Below, one piece after another: positions 17,891 through 26,790 of a stretch of DNA of 64,000 nucleotides; the first letter of the stretch is position 1, and the number at the start of each line of letters is the position of its first letter. The translations under genes were made by a program, and so were the position numbers. This stretch comes from Pseudomonas umsongensis (GTDB lineage: Bacteria; Pseudomonadota; Gammaproteobacteria; Pseudomonadales; Pseudomonadaceae). The notes under the pieces were generated by a model that worked only from the letters and a program-made list of their open reading frames with translations, was not told the DNA's origin and ran no database searches. The stretch lies in NCBI RefSeq assembly GCF_002236105.1, contig NZ_NIWU01000008.1, positions 124,001 to 188,000 on the forward strand, read 5' to 3'.

Positions 17891-19645
17891 CTACAGCGTG
17901 TCTTGACCCGTAACGACCAGTGACGGCTCTGCTCGTTGCAACTCCAGGGCAGGCAACTTGGAAGGCTGGTTCAAGAGTCGAAGCACTGGCGAATCGTAAC
18001 CGTAAACGTCCGGTTTGAACGTCACCCGTCCGTCGCTATTCAGATCCACTGTCCAATAGGCCAGCAGCACGGGCACCTTGACGGGAAGCTTGATGTTTTG
18101 AGTCTTGCCGTTGGCCAGTTGCCTTTGAATACCCGCCGCGTTCCAGCGCACAGGGTCGTTGAACAGCAGTTCAACCAGCTGCAATGGATTCTCCACCCGG
18201 ATGCAACCGGAGCTGGTGGCACGCATGGATTTGGAGAACAGCTCGCGGTGCGGGGTATCGTGGAGGTAGATCGCATAGTCGTTGGGGAACCGGATCACCA
18301 CCTGCCCGAGCGAGTTATCCGGGCCGGCGTCCTGGCGCAGGGTGATGCCGCGCGCATTGGACCAGTCGACGGTCGACGGGTCGAGCGTATTGCCTTGCCG
18401 ATCCAGGGCGCGAATCCGGTTGGCCGCCAGGTAACCCGGATTCTGCTGGATCTTGGGCAACATATCCTTGACGAGAATCGTTGGCGGAACGGTCCAGGTG
18501 GGGTTGAAGGTGACGTAGGTGATTTCGGACTGGAACACCGGCGTGCTGCGAAACGGTTTGCCGACCTGCACCCGGGAACGCCAGATCGGCTGACCGTCGC
18601 GGTACAGGGCGACCTTGTAGCCAGCGATATCGACGATGACAAAAGTGCCTTGCAGCTTATAGAGCAACCAGCGCGCCCGCTCCATGTTCACCCGCACCTG
18701 GTCGATTCGCGCCTCGACCGGTACATTCAGCGCCGCCAGGGTTCCTGCGCCCGCCACGCCATCTGCGCCGAGGTATTGTTCAAACTGATATTTCTTCACC
18801 GCGGCAATGACACTGTCGTCGTAATCGGTACGCTTGGACTTGTGCGGGTCCAGGTACCCGGCGGCCTCCAGGCGCGCGCGCAACTGCTTGACAGCAGCAT
18901 TGTCCATGCCGGGCTTGAGCGACTGCCCTTCGGCGACTTTCGGCCAACCACCGGCATCGCGGACCTTGCGCAATTGCGCAAGGCTCTCGCGCAGGCGGCG
19001 ATAAACGGCTTCCTGGGGCGGCGCTTGGGCGAACGCACGAGCCACGTCGTGATCATCCAGGGCGGTGAAGAAGGTGTTCATGTCTTCGCGAGGATCGATG
19101 CCCTCGGGTTCGAAGTTCCAATGAAAATCCAGGCGTGCCGGGTCAACCTTGCCCCGGCGCAATTGCAGCAACGCCGTGACGTACGTGCGGGTCGCCGCAA
19201 TATCGAAAGCCGCCCATTGCGCCGGGGTTGGAGCCGTGGCCTGCAACGCCAGTTGCGCCTGGGCCAGCTCGCCGGCCCGATAATCGGCAGGAACCAAGCC
19301 ATCGGCCTGGGTATCATCCAGGCCCTTGAGCAACTGGCTGACATCTCGCCCGTTCATCCACGCGGCTCGGAAATTGCGGTGCGAATAAAAATCCAGCACC
19401 ACCCGGGCCACATCCACCCGTTGATGTTTGCGTGAGGTCAGCAGCGGAGGAAATGCCGATTGCAAGGGTTCGAGCTGCGCCTGGATCGCCTGGCCGATTT
19501 CGTCATCGGGTGCCGCACCGAGCACACTCACTGACGCCGGAGATACCGGCACGATCGGCGAAGTTTCACCCACAGCAGTGCCGCTGATCAGAAAGACCAT
19601 AAAAAATACGCGGCTTATGACGAATAACCTTGTTAATTGACCCAT
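17891..19645 (-). CDS. L,D-transpeptidase, LdtD/YcbB family
   Basis: Periplasmic enzyme of 584 aa that forms 3-3 (meso-DAP to meso-DAP) crosslinks in peptidoglycan. A signal sequence (VFFMVFLISGTAVGE) is followed by a helical scaffold domain (about residues 60-230). A peptidoglycan-binding domain comes next (GMDNAAVKQLRARLEAAGYL, about 250-310), then the YkuD catalytic domain (about 335-510). The active site HDTPHRELF then SSGCIRVENP has the catalytic Cys in the SxGCxR motif and the conserved His. Length matches E. coli YcbB (615 aa). It lies head to head with a second transpeptidase-like gene, 82 bp apart. Confidence 0.92.
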   Translation of the reverse strand: MGQLTRLFVISRVFFMVFLISGTAVGETSPIVPVSPASVSVLGAAPDDEIGQAIQAQLEPLQSAFPPLLTSRKHQRVDVARVVLDFYSHRNFRAAWMNGRDVSQLLKGLDDTQADGLVPADYRAGELAQAQLALQATAPTPAQWAAFDIAATRTYVTALLQLRRGKVDPARLDFHWNFEPEGIDPREDMNTFFTALDDHDVARAFAQAPPQEAVYRRLRESLAQLRKVRDAGGWPKVAEGQSLKPGMDNAAVKQLRARLEAAGYLDPHKSKRTDYDDSVIAAVKKYQFEQYLGADGVAGAGTLAALNVPVEARIDQVRVNMERARWLLYKLQGTFVIVDIAGYKVALYRDGQPIWRSRVQVGKPFRSTPVFQSEITYVTFNPTWTVPPTILVKDMLPKIQQNPGYLAANRIRALDRQGNTLDPSTVDWSNARGITLRQDAGPDNSLGQVVIRFPNDYAIYLHDTPHRELFSKSMRATSSGCIRVENPLQLVELLFNDPVRWNAAGIQRQLANGKTQNIKLPVKVPVLLAYWTVDLNSDGRVTFKPDVYGYDSPVLRLLNQPSKLPALELQRAEPSLVVTGQDTL

Positions 19646-19727
19646 GGATAATCCTTAATCGCCTGTAATCAAAGGGCTAGCGTTCAACTCGCTGCTAGAC
19701 TCGACATATTCCTGATGAGACATTTTT

Positions 19728-20429
19728 ATGGCGCTACATCGCTTTGGCTTCCTGACAGCCCTGTTGCTGACGTCGGCTATCCTTCCATCAGCCTACGCCG
19801 ATTCGCTCGAAGTCGCGCTGGCCAAAGCTGCTCCAAACGCCAATGCCAAGGTCATTGCCCTGGCGGTTCGCGCAACACAGTGTACCCGTGCCCAAGGTGC
19901 AGCACCGGCACAGAGACTAGCAGTGATCGATTATTCCCTGCCTTCTACCGAACAGCGCCTGTGGGTGTTCGACCTGAAAAAACGCAAGCTGCTGTTCCAC
20001 GAACTGGTTGCCCATGGCCGTAACAGCGGCGAAAACATGGCGACCCAGTTCTCCAACCAGAACGAAAGTTTCGCCACCAGCCTGGGCCTGTACCGTACCC
20101 AACAGAGTTATGTCGGCCAGAACGGTTATTCGTTGCGCATGGAAGGCCTGGAGCCTGGCTTCAACGATAACGCCTTCGACCGGGCAATCGTCATTCACGG
20201 CGCGGCCTATGTCAGCCCGGTACTGGCCCGCGCCAACGGCCGGATCGGCAGGAGCCTCGGCTGCCCGGCGGTCAGGCCGGCCATCGCTCACCGCCTGATC
20301 GACTCGATGAAAGATGGGCAGCTGTTGTTTTCCTACTACCCGGACCAGCGCTGGCTGAAATCCTCTTCGTACATCAATTGCGGCAGCGGCACGGTGGCCT
20401 CGTCGGACAAGGTCACGTCACGCCAGTAA
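19728..20429 (+). CDS. Murein L,D-transpeptidase catalytic domain (YkuD_2) protein
   Basis: A 233-aa exported protein. Its signal peptide is FGFLTALLLTSAILPSAYAD. The YkuD_2-type catalytic domain contains AHGRNSGENMATQFSNQNES, the His in AIVIHGAAYVSP, and the catalytic Cys in GRSLGCPAVRP. Length and architecture match the family annotated as murein L,D-transpeptidase catalytic domain proteins. Likely activity is peptidoglycan crosslinking or carboxypeptidase action in the periplasm; the exact reaction is unproven. The promoter region is shared with the divergent LdtD-like gene. Confidence 0.88.
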   Translation: MALHRFGFLTALLLTSAILPSAYADSLEVALAKAAPNANAKVIALAVRATQCTRAQGAAPAQRLAVIDYSLPSTEQRLWVFDLKKRKLLFHELVAHGRNSGENMATQFSNQNESFATSLGLYRTQQSYVGQNGYSLRMEGLEPGFNDNAFDRAIVIHGAAYVSPVLARANGRIGRSLGCPAVRPAIAHRLIDSMKDGQLLFSYYPDQRWLKSSSYINCGSGTVASSDKVTSRQ

Positions 20430-20533
20430 ACCGACTGCTGAAGCGGGTATCTACTAAAGGCGGACATTGCATCACGGAAATTGCGTCACCTACACGCTTA
20501 TAATCCGCTCGTTCGCCCGCATTCGAGACCGGT

Positions 20534-21613
20534 ATGACCGCTATCCATATCAAGTTCCCCTCCCTGACCCTCAAGGCCGGCGCCAGGGCGCTGGCGCGCA
20601 TTCGCGAGCGTGGCTTGAGCGCTGCGGATGTTGGCACGCTACCCGGCGCGGCTGGCGGGCCCAAAGCCCTGGGGATTCAGGGGCTGGACCTGGCATTGTT
20701 CGGCGAATGGCTGCCGGCGGCACCGCGCGAGCGCTCGTTGATCGGCGCATCGGTGGGCTCGTGGCGCTTTGCCAGCGCCTGCCTGCCGGATGCTGCCGAA
20801 GGCTTGCGGCGCCTTGGCCACCTCTATACCGAACAAAACTTCGCCAAAGGCGTAACCATGGCGCAGATCAGCCAAAGCTCGCGGCGCATGCTCGATGATC
20901 TGCTCGATGGTCGTGACGCGACCCTGCTCGACAACCCCTACTATCGCTTGAACATCATGGTAGTCAAAAGTCACGGCTTGCTCGCGGACGACCACCGTGG
21001 CCGCCTGGGATTGGGCTTGTCGTCGGTGATCGCCGATAACCTGCGCGGTCGTGCGCGGCTGGCCCGGCACTTCGAACGGCTGATCATCCACGACCCGCGC
21101 CTGGCACCACCGGTTAACGCGCTGAACGACTTCCCGTCGCGCTTCGTCGCACTGGACACCTCCAATCTACGCCAGGCCCTGCTGGCCTCGGGTTCGATCC
21201 CGATGGTGATGGAAGGCGTTCGCCACCTGCCAGGCGCTGGTGCGGGCACGTTCCGCGATGGCGGCCTGCTGGACTATCACCTGGACCTGCCCTACAGCGG
21301 CAATGACATCGTGCTGTATCCGCACTTCACCGACCGGGTGATTCCCGGTTGGTTCGACAAGACCTTGCCGTGGCGCCGCGCCTGCCCTGCGCGCTTGCAG
21401 GATGTGGTGTTGCTGGCACCATCGAAGGAATACCTGGCGCGCCTGCCTTATGGCAAATTGCCGGATCGTAATGACTTCAAGCGCTTCATGGGCGACGCCC
21501 CGAGCCGCCAGAAATACTGGCGCACGACGATGGAGGAAAGCCGCCGCCTGGGCGACGAGTTTCTCGAACTGACGGCCAACGGTCATCTCGCCGAACGCTT
21601 GCTGACCCTTTAG
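20534..21613 (+). CDS. Patatin-like phospholipase family protein
   Basis: A 359-aa protein with the patatin Ser-Asp dyad: the nucleophile elbow GASVGSWR (GxSxG near residue 71) and the DGG motif in FRDGGLLDYH. A Gly-rich oxyanion region precedes it (GAAGGPKALGIQGLD). No signal peptide or membrane segment is visible, so it is probably a cytoplasmic or membrane-associated lipid acyl hydrolase, not the type V secreted PlpD form, which carries a beta-barrel. The substrate is unknown. It is followed by queD at 75 bp. Confidence 0.87.
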   Translation: MTAIHIKFPSLTLKAGARALARIRERGLSAADVGTLPGAAGGPKALGIQGLDLALFGEWLPAAPRERSLIGASVGSWRFASACLPDAAEGLRRLGHLYTEQNFAKGVTMAQISQSSRRMLDDLLDGRDATLLDNPYYRLNIMVVKSHGLLADDHRGRLGLGLSSVIADNLRGRARLARHFERLIIHDPRLAPPVNALNDFPSRFVALDTSNLRQALLASGSIPMVMEGVRHLPGAGAGTFRDGGLLDYHLDLPYSGNDIVLYPHFTDRVIPGWFDKTLPWRRACPARLQDVVLLAPSKEYLARLPYGKLPDRNDFKRFMGDAPSRQKYWRTTMEESRRLGDEFLELTANGHLAERLLTL

Positions 21614-21688
21614 TCAGGACAAGCTGTTAAACTCGCCATCTGCCCACATCGCCGCGGCGATCGCCACCTGAACAGAGCTGAAACCACT

Positions 21689-22045
21689 GTGGAAATCTTC
21701 AAAGAATTTACCTTCGAATCCGCCCACCGCCTGCCTCACGTCCCGGACGGTCACAAGTGCGGCCGCCTGCACGGTCACTCGTTCAAAGTGGCGATTCACC
21801 TCAGTGGCGACCTCGACCCGCATACTGGCTGGATTCGTGATTTCTCGGAAATCAAGGCGATCTTCAAGCCGTTGTACGAGCGTCTGGACCACAACTACCT
21901 GAACGATATTCCTGGCCTGGAGAATCCGACCAGTGAAGTGCTGGCCAAATTCATCTGGGCTGAACTCAAGCCGCTGCTGCCGGAATTGAGCGCCATCCGG
22001 ATTCACGAGACCTGCACCAGTGGGTGCATCTATCGCGGCGAGTGA
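21689..22045 (+). CDS. queD: 6-carboxy-5,6,7,8-tetrahydropterin synthase
   Basis: QueD (118 aa) converts 7,8-dihydroneopterin triphosphate to 6-carboxytetrahydropterin, the second step of preQ0/queuosine synthesis. It starts with GTG at 21689. Zinc ligands His13 (SAHRL), His28 and His30 (RLHGH) are present, with catalytic Cys24 (GHKCGRLHGH), the helix ERLDHNYLND, and HETCTSG near the C-terminus. Full length for the family. A strong terminator follows 11 bp after the stop. The QueD product feeds QueE (not in the window) and then QueC, encoded 38 kb away. Confidence 0.94.
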   Translation: MEIFKEFTFESAHRLPHVPDGHKCGRLHGHSFKVAIHLSGDLDPHTGWIRDFSEIKAIFKPLYERLDHNYLNDIPGLENPTSEVLAKFIWAELKPLLPELSAIRIHETCTSGCIYRGE

Positions 22046-22056
22046 GCCATTCGATC

Positions 22057-22086
22057 AAAAAAACCACCGAGACCGGTGGTTTTTTT
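22057..22086 (+). terminator. Rho-independent terminator after queD
   Basis: A symmetric hairpin (A7, ACCACC / GGTGGT, T7) that can work in both directions. Confidence 0.92.
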
Positions 22087-22128
22087 ATGCCTATGCTTTG
22101 CCCTTGCATCGGCCAAGAGGACACGCAA

Positions 22129-22959
22129 ATGACTGACTGGCCGCTGGCTCAAAGCTATCGTTTCAATGGGCATAACGTTCGCTACGCCGTGCGCGGCGAT
22201 GGACCGCCGCTGGTGTTCGTGCACGGCACGCCCTTCTCTTCGTTTGTCTGGCACCGGATTGCGCCGCACTTCATCGCCACCCACCGGGTGTACTACTTCG
22301 ACTTGCTGGGCTACGGGCAATCGGAAAAGATCGATGGCGATGTTTCCCTGGGAGTACAAAACCAACTGTTGGCCCAATTGCTGGAACACTGGGGCCTGGA
22401 CCGCCCGGATGTGGTGGCCCACGACTTTGGCGGGGCAACCGCCCTGCGCAGCCATTTGCTCAACGGCAAGGATTACCGCAGCCTGACATTGATCGATCCG
22501 GTGGCGCTAACGCCTTGGGGGTCGCCGTTCGTGCAGCATGTCCGTCAGTACGAAGCCGCTTTCAGTGGTGTGCCGGACTATATCCAGCGAGCCATCGTGG
22601 CGGCTTATATTCGCGGGGCAATCAAGCGAGACATCCCGGATGACGAACTCGCACCCTACGTGCAACCGTGGTTGGGTGATCCTGGGCAAGCGGGATTCTA
22701 TCGGCAGATCGCGCAAATGGACGAACGCTACACCCGCGAGGCCGAGGGGCTGTACCCGACGATTCGCTGCCCGGTGCAGATTCTCTGGGGAAAGGACGAC
22801 CAATGGATTCCCATCGATCGCGGGCGTGCCTTGCAGCAGATGATACCTGGAGCGCAGTTTCATGCGGTGGCCAACGCCGGGCATCTGGTGCAGGAGGATG
22901 CGCCTGAAGCCGTTGTCGCTGCGCTGATGCGTTTTTTGCCGCTGGATATGACGGCCTGA
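22129..22959 (+). CDS. Alpha/beta hydrolase with Asp nucleophile (haloalkane dehalogenase-like)
   Basis: A 276-aa alpha/beta hydrolase. The ATG at 22129 follows AAGAGGACA; the longer in-frame ORF runs back through the queD terminator and is rejected. The oxyanion motif is VFVHGTPFSS. The nucleophile elbow reads VVAHDFGGATA, with Asp where esterases have Ser, as in haloalkane/haloacetate dehalogenases and epoxide hydrolases. The acid is in ILWGKDDQWIP and the catalytic His in NAGHLVQED. A cap domain lies between. It may therefore dehalogenate or open epoxides. It lies 102 bp ahead of codA on the same strand. Confidence 0.8.
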   Translation: MTDWPLAQSYRFNGHNVRYAVRGDGPPLVFVHGTPFSSFVWHRIAPHFIATHRVYYFDLLGYGQSEKIDGDVSLGVQNQLLAQLLEHWGLDRPDVVAHDFGGATALRSHLLNGKDYRSLTLIDPVALTPWGSPFVQHVRQYEAAFSGVPDYIQRAIVAAYIRGAIKRDIPDDELAPYVQPWLGDPGQAGFYRQIAQMDERYTREAEGLYPTIRCPVQILWGKDDQWIPIDRGRALQQMIPGAQFHAVANAGHLVQEDAPEAVVAALMRFLPLDMTA

Positions 22960-23061
22960 TAGTAGAGAGTGTACATCCGCGAAAAGACCACTGGCGGCAT
23001 TCGCCGCTGCCGAGCTAACGTAGAGCTATTGTCCAAACGGTTCTCTGAAAGGATCTGCCCG

Positions 23062-24309
23062 ATGCACATCATCAACGCCCGGCTGCGCAACCAGGAAGGC
23101 CTGCATGAGCTGCACCTGGAAAACGGCCTGATCAGCAACATCGCCCGGCAGACCGAAGCGCCGACCCTGGGCCCCGACGATCTGGACGCCGGTGGCAACC
23201 TGGTGGTGCCGCCCTTCGTCGAGCCGCACATCCACCTCGACGCCACCCTGACCGCTGGCGAGCCGCGCTGGAACATGAGCGGCACGCTGTTCGAAGGCAT
23301 TGAGTGCTGGGGTGAGCGCAAGGTCACCATCACCGAAGAAGACACCAGGGTTCGCGCCAGGAAAACCCTCCAGGCTCTTGCCGCCCATGGTATCCAGCAC
23401 GTGCGCACCCACGTCGACGTCACCGACCCGCAGCTCACGGCGCTCAAGGCCATGCTCGAGGTGCGCGAAGAAAGCCGGCATCTGGTCGACATGCAGATCG
23501 TCGCATTCCCCCAGGAAGGTATCGAGTCATACCGCAATGGCCGCGAGCTGATGGAAGAAGCCATCCGCATGGGTGCCGATGTGGTAGGCGGCATTCCGCA
23601 CTTCGAGTACACCCGCGACCAGGGCGTCAGCTCGGTGAAGTTCCTCATGGACCTGGCCGAGCGCACGGGCTGCCTGGTGGACGTGCATTGCGATGAAACC
23701 GACGACCCGCAGTCACGCTTCCTTGAAGTGCTGGCCGAAGAAGCCCGCAGCCGCGACATGGGCTCGCGGGTCACCGCCAGCCATACCACGGCCATGGGCT
23801 CGTACGACAACGCCTACTGCGCCAAGCTGTTTCGCCTGCTTGGGCACGCAGGGATCAGCTTTGTCTCCTGCCCTACCGAAAGCATTCACCTGCAAGGACG
23901 TTTCGACAATTTCCCGAAACGCCGGGGCGTGACCCGGGTCAACGAACTGCTGGAAGCCGGCATGAACGTATGTTTCGGCCAGGACTCGATCGTCGACCCC
24001 TGGTACCCGCTGGGCAACGGTAACATCCTGCGGGTGCTCGAAGCCGGCCTGCATATCTGCCACATGCTCGGGTATCGCAACCTGCAAAACGCCCTGGACC
24101 TGGTCACCGTCAACAGCGCCAAGGCCATGGCCCTGGGCGAGCGCTACGGGCTCGAACCCGGACGGCCGGCGAATCTGCTGATCCTCTCGGCGGAAAGCGA
24201 TTACGAGGTGATCCGCAGCCAGGGCTTGCCGCTGTATTCGGTACGCGGCGGCAAGGTATTGATGAAGCGCACGATGCCGGTGGTGGAGTTCTCCAGCGAG
24301 CAGATCTGA
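23062..24309 (+). CDS. codA: Cytosine deaminase
   Basis: Amidohydrolase (415 aa) that deaminates cytosine to uracil and ammonia for pyrimidine salvage. The ATG at 23062 has a GAAAGGA ribosome site; upstream in-frame residues are not family-like. Metal and substrate residues are visible: PPFVEPHIHLD (HxH), ATLTAGEPRWNMSGTLFEGI, VHCDETDDP, SHTTAMGSY, and the metal Asp in CFGQDSIVDPWYPLG. Its usual partner, the cytosine permease CodB, is absent; the gene before it encodes a hydrolase instead. A REP pair separates it from the next gene. Confidence 0.92.
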   Translation: MHIINARLRNQEGLHELHLENGLISNIARQTEAPTLGPDDLDAGGNLVVPPFVEPHIHLDATLTAGEPRWNMSGTLFEGIECWGERKVTITEEDTRVRARKTLQALAAHGIQHVRTHVDVTDPQLTALKAMLEVREESRHLVDMQIVAFPQEGIESYRNGRELMEEAIRMGADVVGGIPHFEYTRDQGVSSVKFLMDLAERTGCLVDVHCDETDDPQSRFLEVLAEEARSRDMGSRVTASHTTAMGSYDNAYCAKLFRLLGHAGISFVSCPTESIHLQGRFDNFPKRRGVTRVNELLEAGMNVCFGQDSIVDPWYPLGNGNILRVLEAGLHICHMLGYRNLQNALDLVTVNSAKAMALGERYGLEPGRPANLLILSAESDYEVIRSQGLPLYSVRGGKVLMKRTMPVVEFSSEQI

Positions 24310-24332
24310 AGGTTGCTGTGATTGGACTGACC

Positions 24333-24408
24333 CCTTCGCGAGCAGGCTCGCTCCCACAGTTTTGTGAACGACAAAAAACTACTGTGGGAGCGAGCCTGCT
24401 CGCGAAGG
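24333..24408. repeat. Paired REP element
   Basis: Two 28-nt arms (24333-24360 and 24381-24408) are perfect reverse complements with the core GAGCGAGCCTGCTCGC, separated by 20 nt, between convergent genes. Confidence 0.85.
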
Positions 24409-24419
24409 CGATCTCAAAT

Positions 24420-25412
24420 TCACCTCACTAATCGAGCTGTACCAAACAGGCTGACCCGACTCAGCTCCCCCTGCTCCTCTTCCAGCAAAATCGGCGCCGT
24501 ACCACCCGGCATTACCACTTTCACCTCGCCGGCACTCACCCAACCTACCCGCCACGCCGCACACGCCACCGCCGACGCACTCGTCCCCGAGGACGCCGTC
24601 GGCCCTTCCCCGCGCTCGAACACCCGCGCGACAACATGACCTTCGGACTCACGCATCGCCCATTGCAGATTAATCCCTGCCGGACAGGGTTTACCTGCAC
24701 CTGCAGGCATCGCATAGGCGATCCGCATCAGTCCCTCGGCCAATGGCGATTGCCTCATCTGCTCATTGCCCGGCAAGGCCTCGGCACTGTCCACCAGCGT
24801 CACGCAATGCGGATTGCCGACCCTGGCAAACTGACTGCGCGACCAGGCGCCATTAAGTGCTGACAACTGACGCACGTGGCTGAGCTCACGGCCGTTCAAC
24901 TGCACAGCTTCAACGTCAACGGCACTGACCGCCGATGGCCCGAAGCCAGGCTGGCCCAGGTCTAGCCAGAAACCCTGCGCACCCTCGACTTGCGCGGCTT
25001 TCACCGATGTTTGCCCCGGCGAGGGTGTGTCGGATTTGTCGTGATGTACCCTGAGTACGCAGGCTTCATCGCTCGGAAACAGTCCCTGATCGCTCAACGC
25101 CTGGGAAAAAATTGTCAACCCGTTGCCGCTGCGCTCGGCCAGGGTGCCGTCGGTGTTGACGATCAACAGGTCAAAGGGCGGCGATGACTGAAACGGCCCG
25201 ACCAGCAAACCGTCGCTGCAATGATCCTTGCTGCCCGGCGGTTGCGTGCCGGGCGCCCAGGCACAGCACGCTTCGATGGCCGCCAGCGCCCAGTCCTCGC
25301 GAGTTTGCGCGACGCGGTCGGCCTGATCGGGCACGTCGATGCCCTGTTGGCGCAGCGCCTCGGGCGCCACCACGTTGTAGATATTGCCCCGTGCATCGTA
25401 CATCCGCGCCAT
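24420..25412 (-). CDS. Diaminopimelate epimerase-like protein lacking both catalytic cysteines
   Basis: A 330-aa DapF-fold protein. The ATG at 25410-25412 has a good GGGAGG site and gives a family-like start (MARMYDARGNIYNVV); much longer in-frame starts are rejected. DapF landmarks are present: NTDGTLAERSGNGLTIF, GNPHCVTLV and VFERGEGPTASSGTSAS. In true DapF both active-site motifs carry Cys (CGNG and ACGxG); here both positions are Ser (about residues 95 and 275). It is longer than DapF (about 275 aa) by an N-terminal insertion. It should not be annotated as a working DapF; another isomerase activity or a binding role is likely. Confidence 0.7.
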   Translation of the reverse strand: MARMYDARGNIYNVVAPEALRQQGIDVPDQADRVAQTREDWALAAIEACCAWAPGTQPPGSKDHCSDGLLVGPFQSSPPFDLLIVNTDGTLAERSGNGLTIFSQALSDQGLFPSDEACVLRVHHDKSDTPSPGQTSVKAAQVEGAQGFWLDLGQPGFGPSAVSAVDVEAVQLNGRELSHVRQLSALNGAWSRSQFARVGNPHCVTLVDSAEALPGNEQMRQSPLAEGLMRIAYAMPAGAGKPCPAGINLQWAMRESEGHVVARVFERGEGPTASSGTSASAVACAAWRVGWVSAGEVKVVMPGGTAPILLEEEQGELSRVSLFGTARLVR

Positions 25413-25578
25413 GGCGCCCTCCCTGTTGGACATCTGGTTCTGGCACAACATATCGCGAAACACCGTCTGGCTGTGCAAGGATGTCAGCCTGTGGGCGTGC
25501 CAGATCACGGACGCTGAGCGAACCCTCAGGGCCTGATCACTGTCAGTTGCAGACGCGACGATTTTTCCAAGGATTGAT

Positions 25579-26730
25579 ATGACCAACCTCAACACCCAGA
25601 CCTCATTCGTGCCAGGGCGCCTGGAACAGATGTCCACGCGCGTCGCCTTTTTCATCGCCGGGTTCGGCATCGCCGCGTGGGCGCCGCTGGTGCCCTATGC
25701 CAAGGCGCGGGCCGGGCTGGACGAAGGCACCCTGGGTTTGTTGCTGCTGTGCCTCGGTGTGGGCTCGATACTGGCGATGCCTATAGCTGGAATCCTGGCC
25801 ACGCGCTTCGGGTGCCGCAAAGTGGCGACCGGTGGCACCTTGCTGATCTGTGCCGCGTTGCCTTTGCTGGCCACGGTATCGTCGATTCCGGCCTTGATTG
25901 GCGCATTGTTCATGTTCGGCGCGGGCCTGGGCACCGTCGATTCGACGGTGAACCTGCAGGCGGTGATCGTCGAGCGCGCCAGTGGCAAAAACATGATGTC
26001 GGGGTTTCACGGGTTGTTCAGCCTGGGCGGAATCGTCGGCGCGGCGGGCGTCAGTGCGCTGCTCGGCCTGGGGCTTGCGCCACTGGGGGCGATGCTGGTG
26101 GTCATCGTGTTGCTGCTGGTCGCACTGCTCAAGGCTGCCCCGCACATGCTGCCCTATGGCAGCGAAAGTTCGGGGCCGGCCTTCGCTGTTCCCCACGGTA
26201 TCGTGCTGTTTATCGGCGGGATGTGTTTCATCGTGTTCCTCGCCGAAGGTGCCGCCCTGGACTGGAGCGCGGTGTTCCTGGTGCAGGAACGCGGCATCGA
26301 CAAGGCCTACGCCGGCCTGGGTTACGCGGCTTTCGCACTGACCATGACGGTGGGCCGGTTGACCGGTGACGCCATCGTGCGTCGCCTGGGCGCAACGCGG
26401 GTCATTGTCTTCGGTGGGGCGGCGGCGGCGGCCGGTCTGCTGCTGGCCACGTTCGCCCCCAGCTGGGAAGCGGCGCTGGCGGGCTATGCGCTGCTGGGAG
26501 CCGGATGCTCGAACATCGTCCCAGTGCTGTATACCGCGGTGGGCAAGCAGACCGTGATGCCGCAAAGCATCGCCGTGCCGGCCATTACCACCCTGGGTTA
26601 CGCGGGGATACTCGCAGGGCCTGCGGTGATCGGATTTGTCGCCCATGCCGCCAGCTTGAGTTTTGCCTTCGGGTTGATGGCGCTGTTGCTGCTGGCGGTT
26701 GCGATTGGCGGGAGAGTGTTGAAGGTTTGA
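25579..26730 (+). CDS. MFS transporter (YbjJ-like)
   Basis: A 383-aa inner-membrane protein with about 12 helices. MFS features include the loop 2-3 motif region ILATRFGCRKVATGG and AGLGTVDSTVNLQAV in helix 4-5, which is typical of the FucP/YbjJ-like branch; HGLFSLGGIVGAAG is also shared with that group. The second half contains GRLTGDAIVRRLGATRV, the repeat of the loop motif. It is divergent from the DapF-like gene, sharing the 166-bp promoter region, which hints at joint regulation. Substrate unknown. Confidence 0.82.
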   Translation: MTNLNTQTSFVPGRLEQMSTRVAFFIAGFGIAAWAPLVPYAKARAGLDEGTLGLLLLCLGVGSILAMPIAGILATRFGCRKVATGGTLLICAALPLLATVSSIPALIGALFMFGAGLGTVDSTVNLQAVIVERASGKNMMSGFHGLFSLGGIVGAAGVSALLGLGLAPLGAMLVVIVLLLVALLKAAPHMLPYGSESSGPAFAVPHGIVLFIGGMCFIVFLAEGAALDWSAVFLVQERGIDKAYAGLGYAAFALTMTVGRLTGDAIVRRLGATRVIVFGGAAAAAGLLLATFAPSWEAALAGYALLGAGCSNIVPVLYTAVGKQTVMPQSIAVPAITTLGYAGILAGPAVIGFVAHAASLSFAFGLMALLLLAVAIGGRVLKV

Positions 26731-26734
26731 AGCG

Positions 26735-26778
26735 AAAAGATCGCAGCTTGTAGGAGCTGCCGCAGGCTGCGATCTTTT
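26735..26778. repeat. Inverted repeat between convergent genes
   Basis: Imperfect palindrome AAAAGATCGCAGC ... GGCTGCGATCTTTT around a TAGGAGCTGCCGCA centre. Copies with the same arms occur at 47247 and 60080, so it is a second dispersed repeat family. It may also terminate both genes. Confidence 0.75.
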
Positions 26779-26790
26779 GATCTTCAGCTT

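Noticed and set aside
22024..22128. Upstream in-frame extension of the alpha/beta hydrolase
   Set aside because: It runs through the queD terminator; the ATG at 22129 has a ribosome site and matches the family start.
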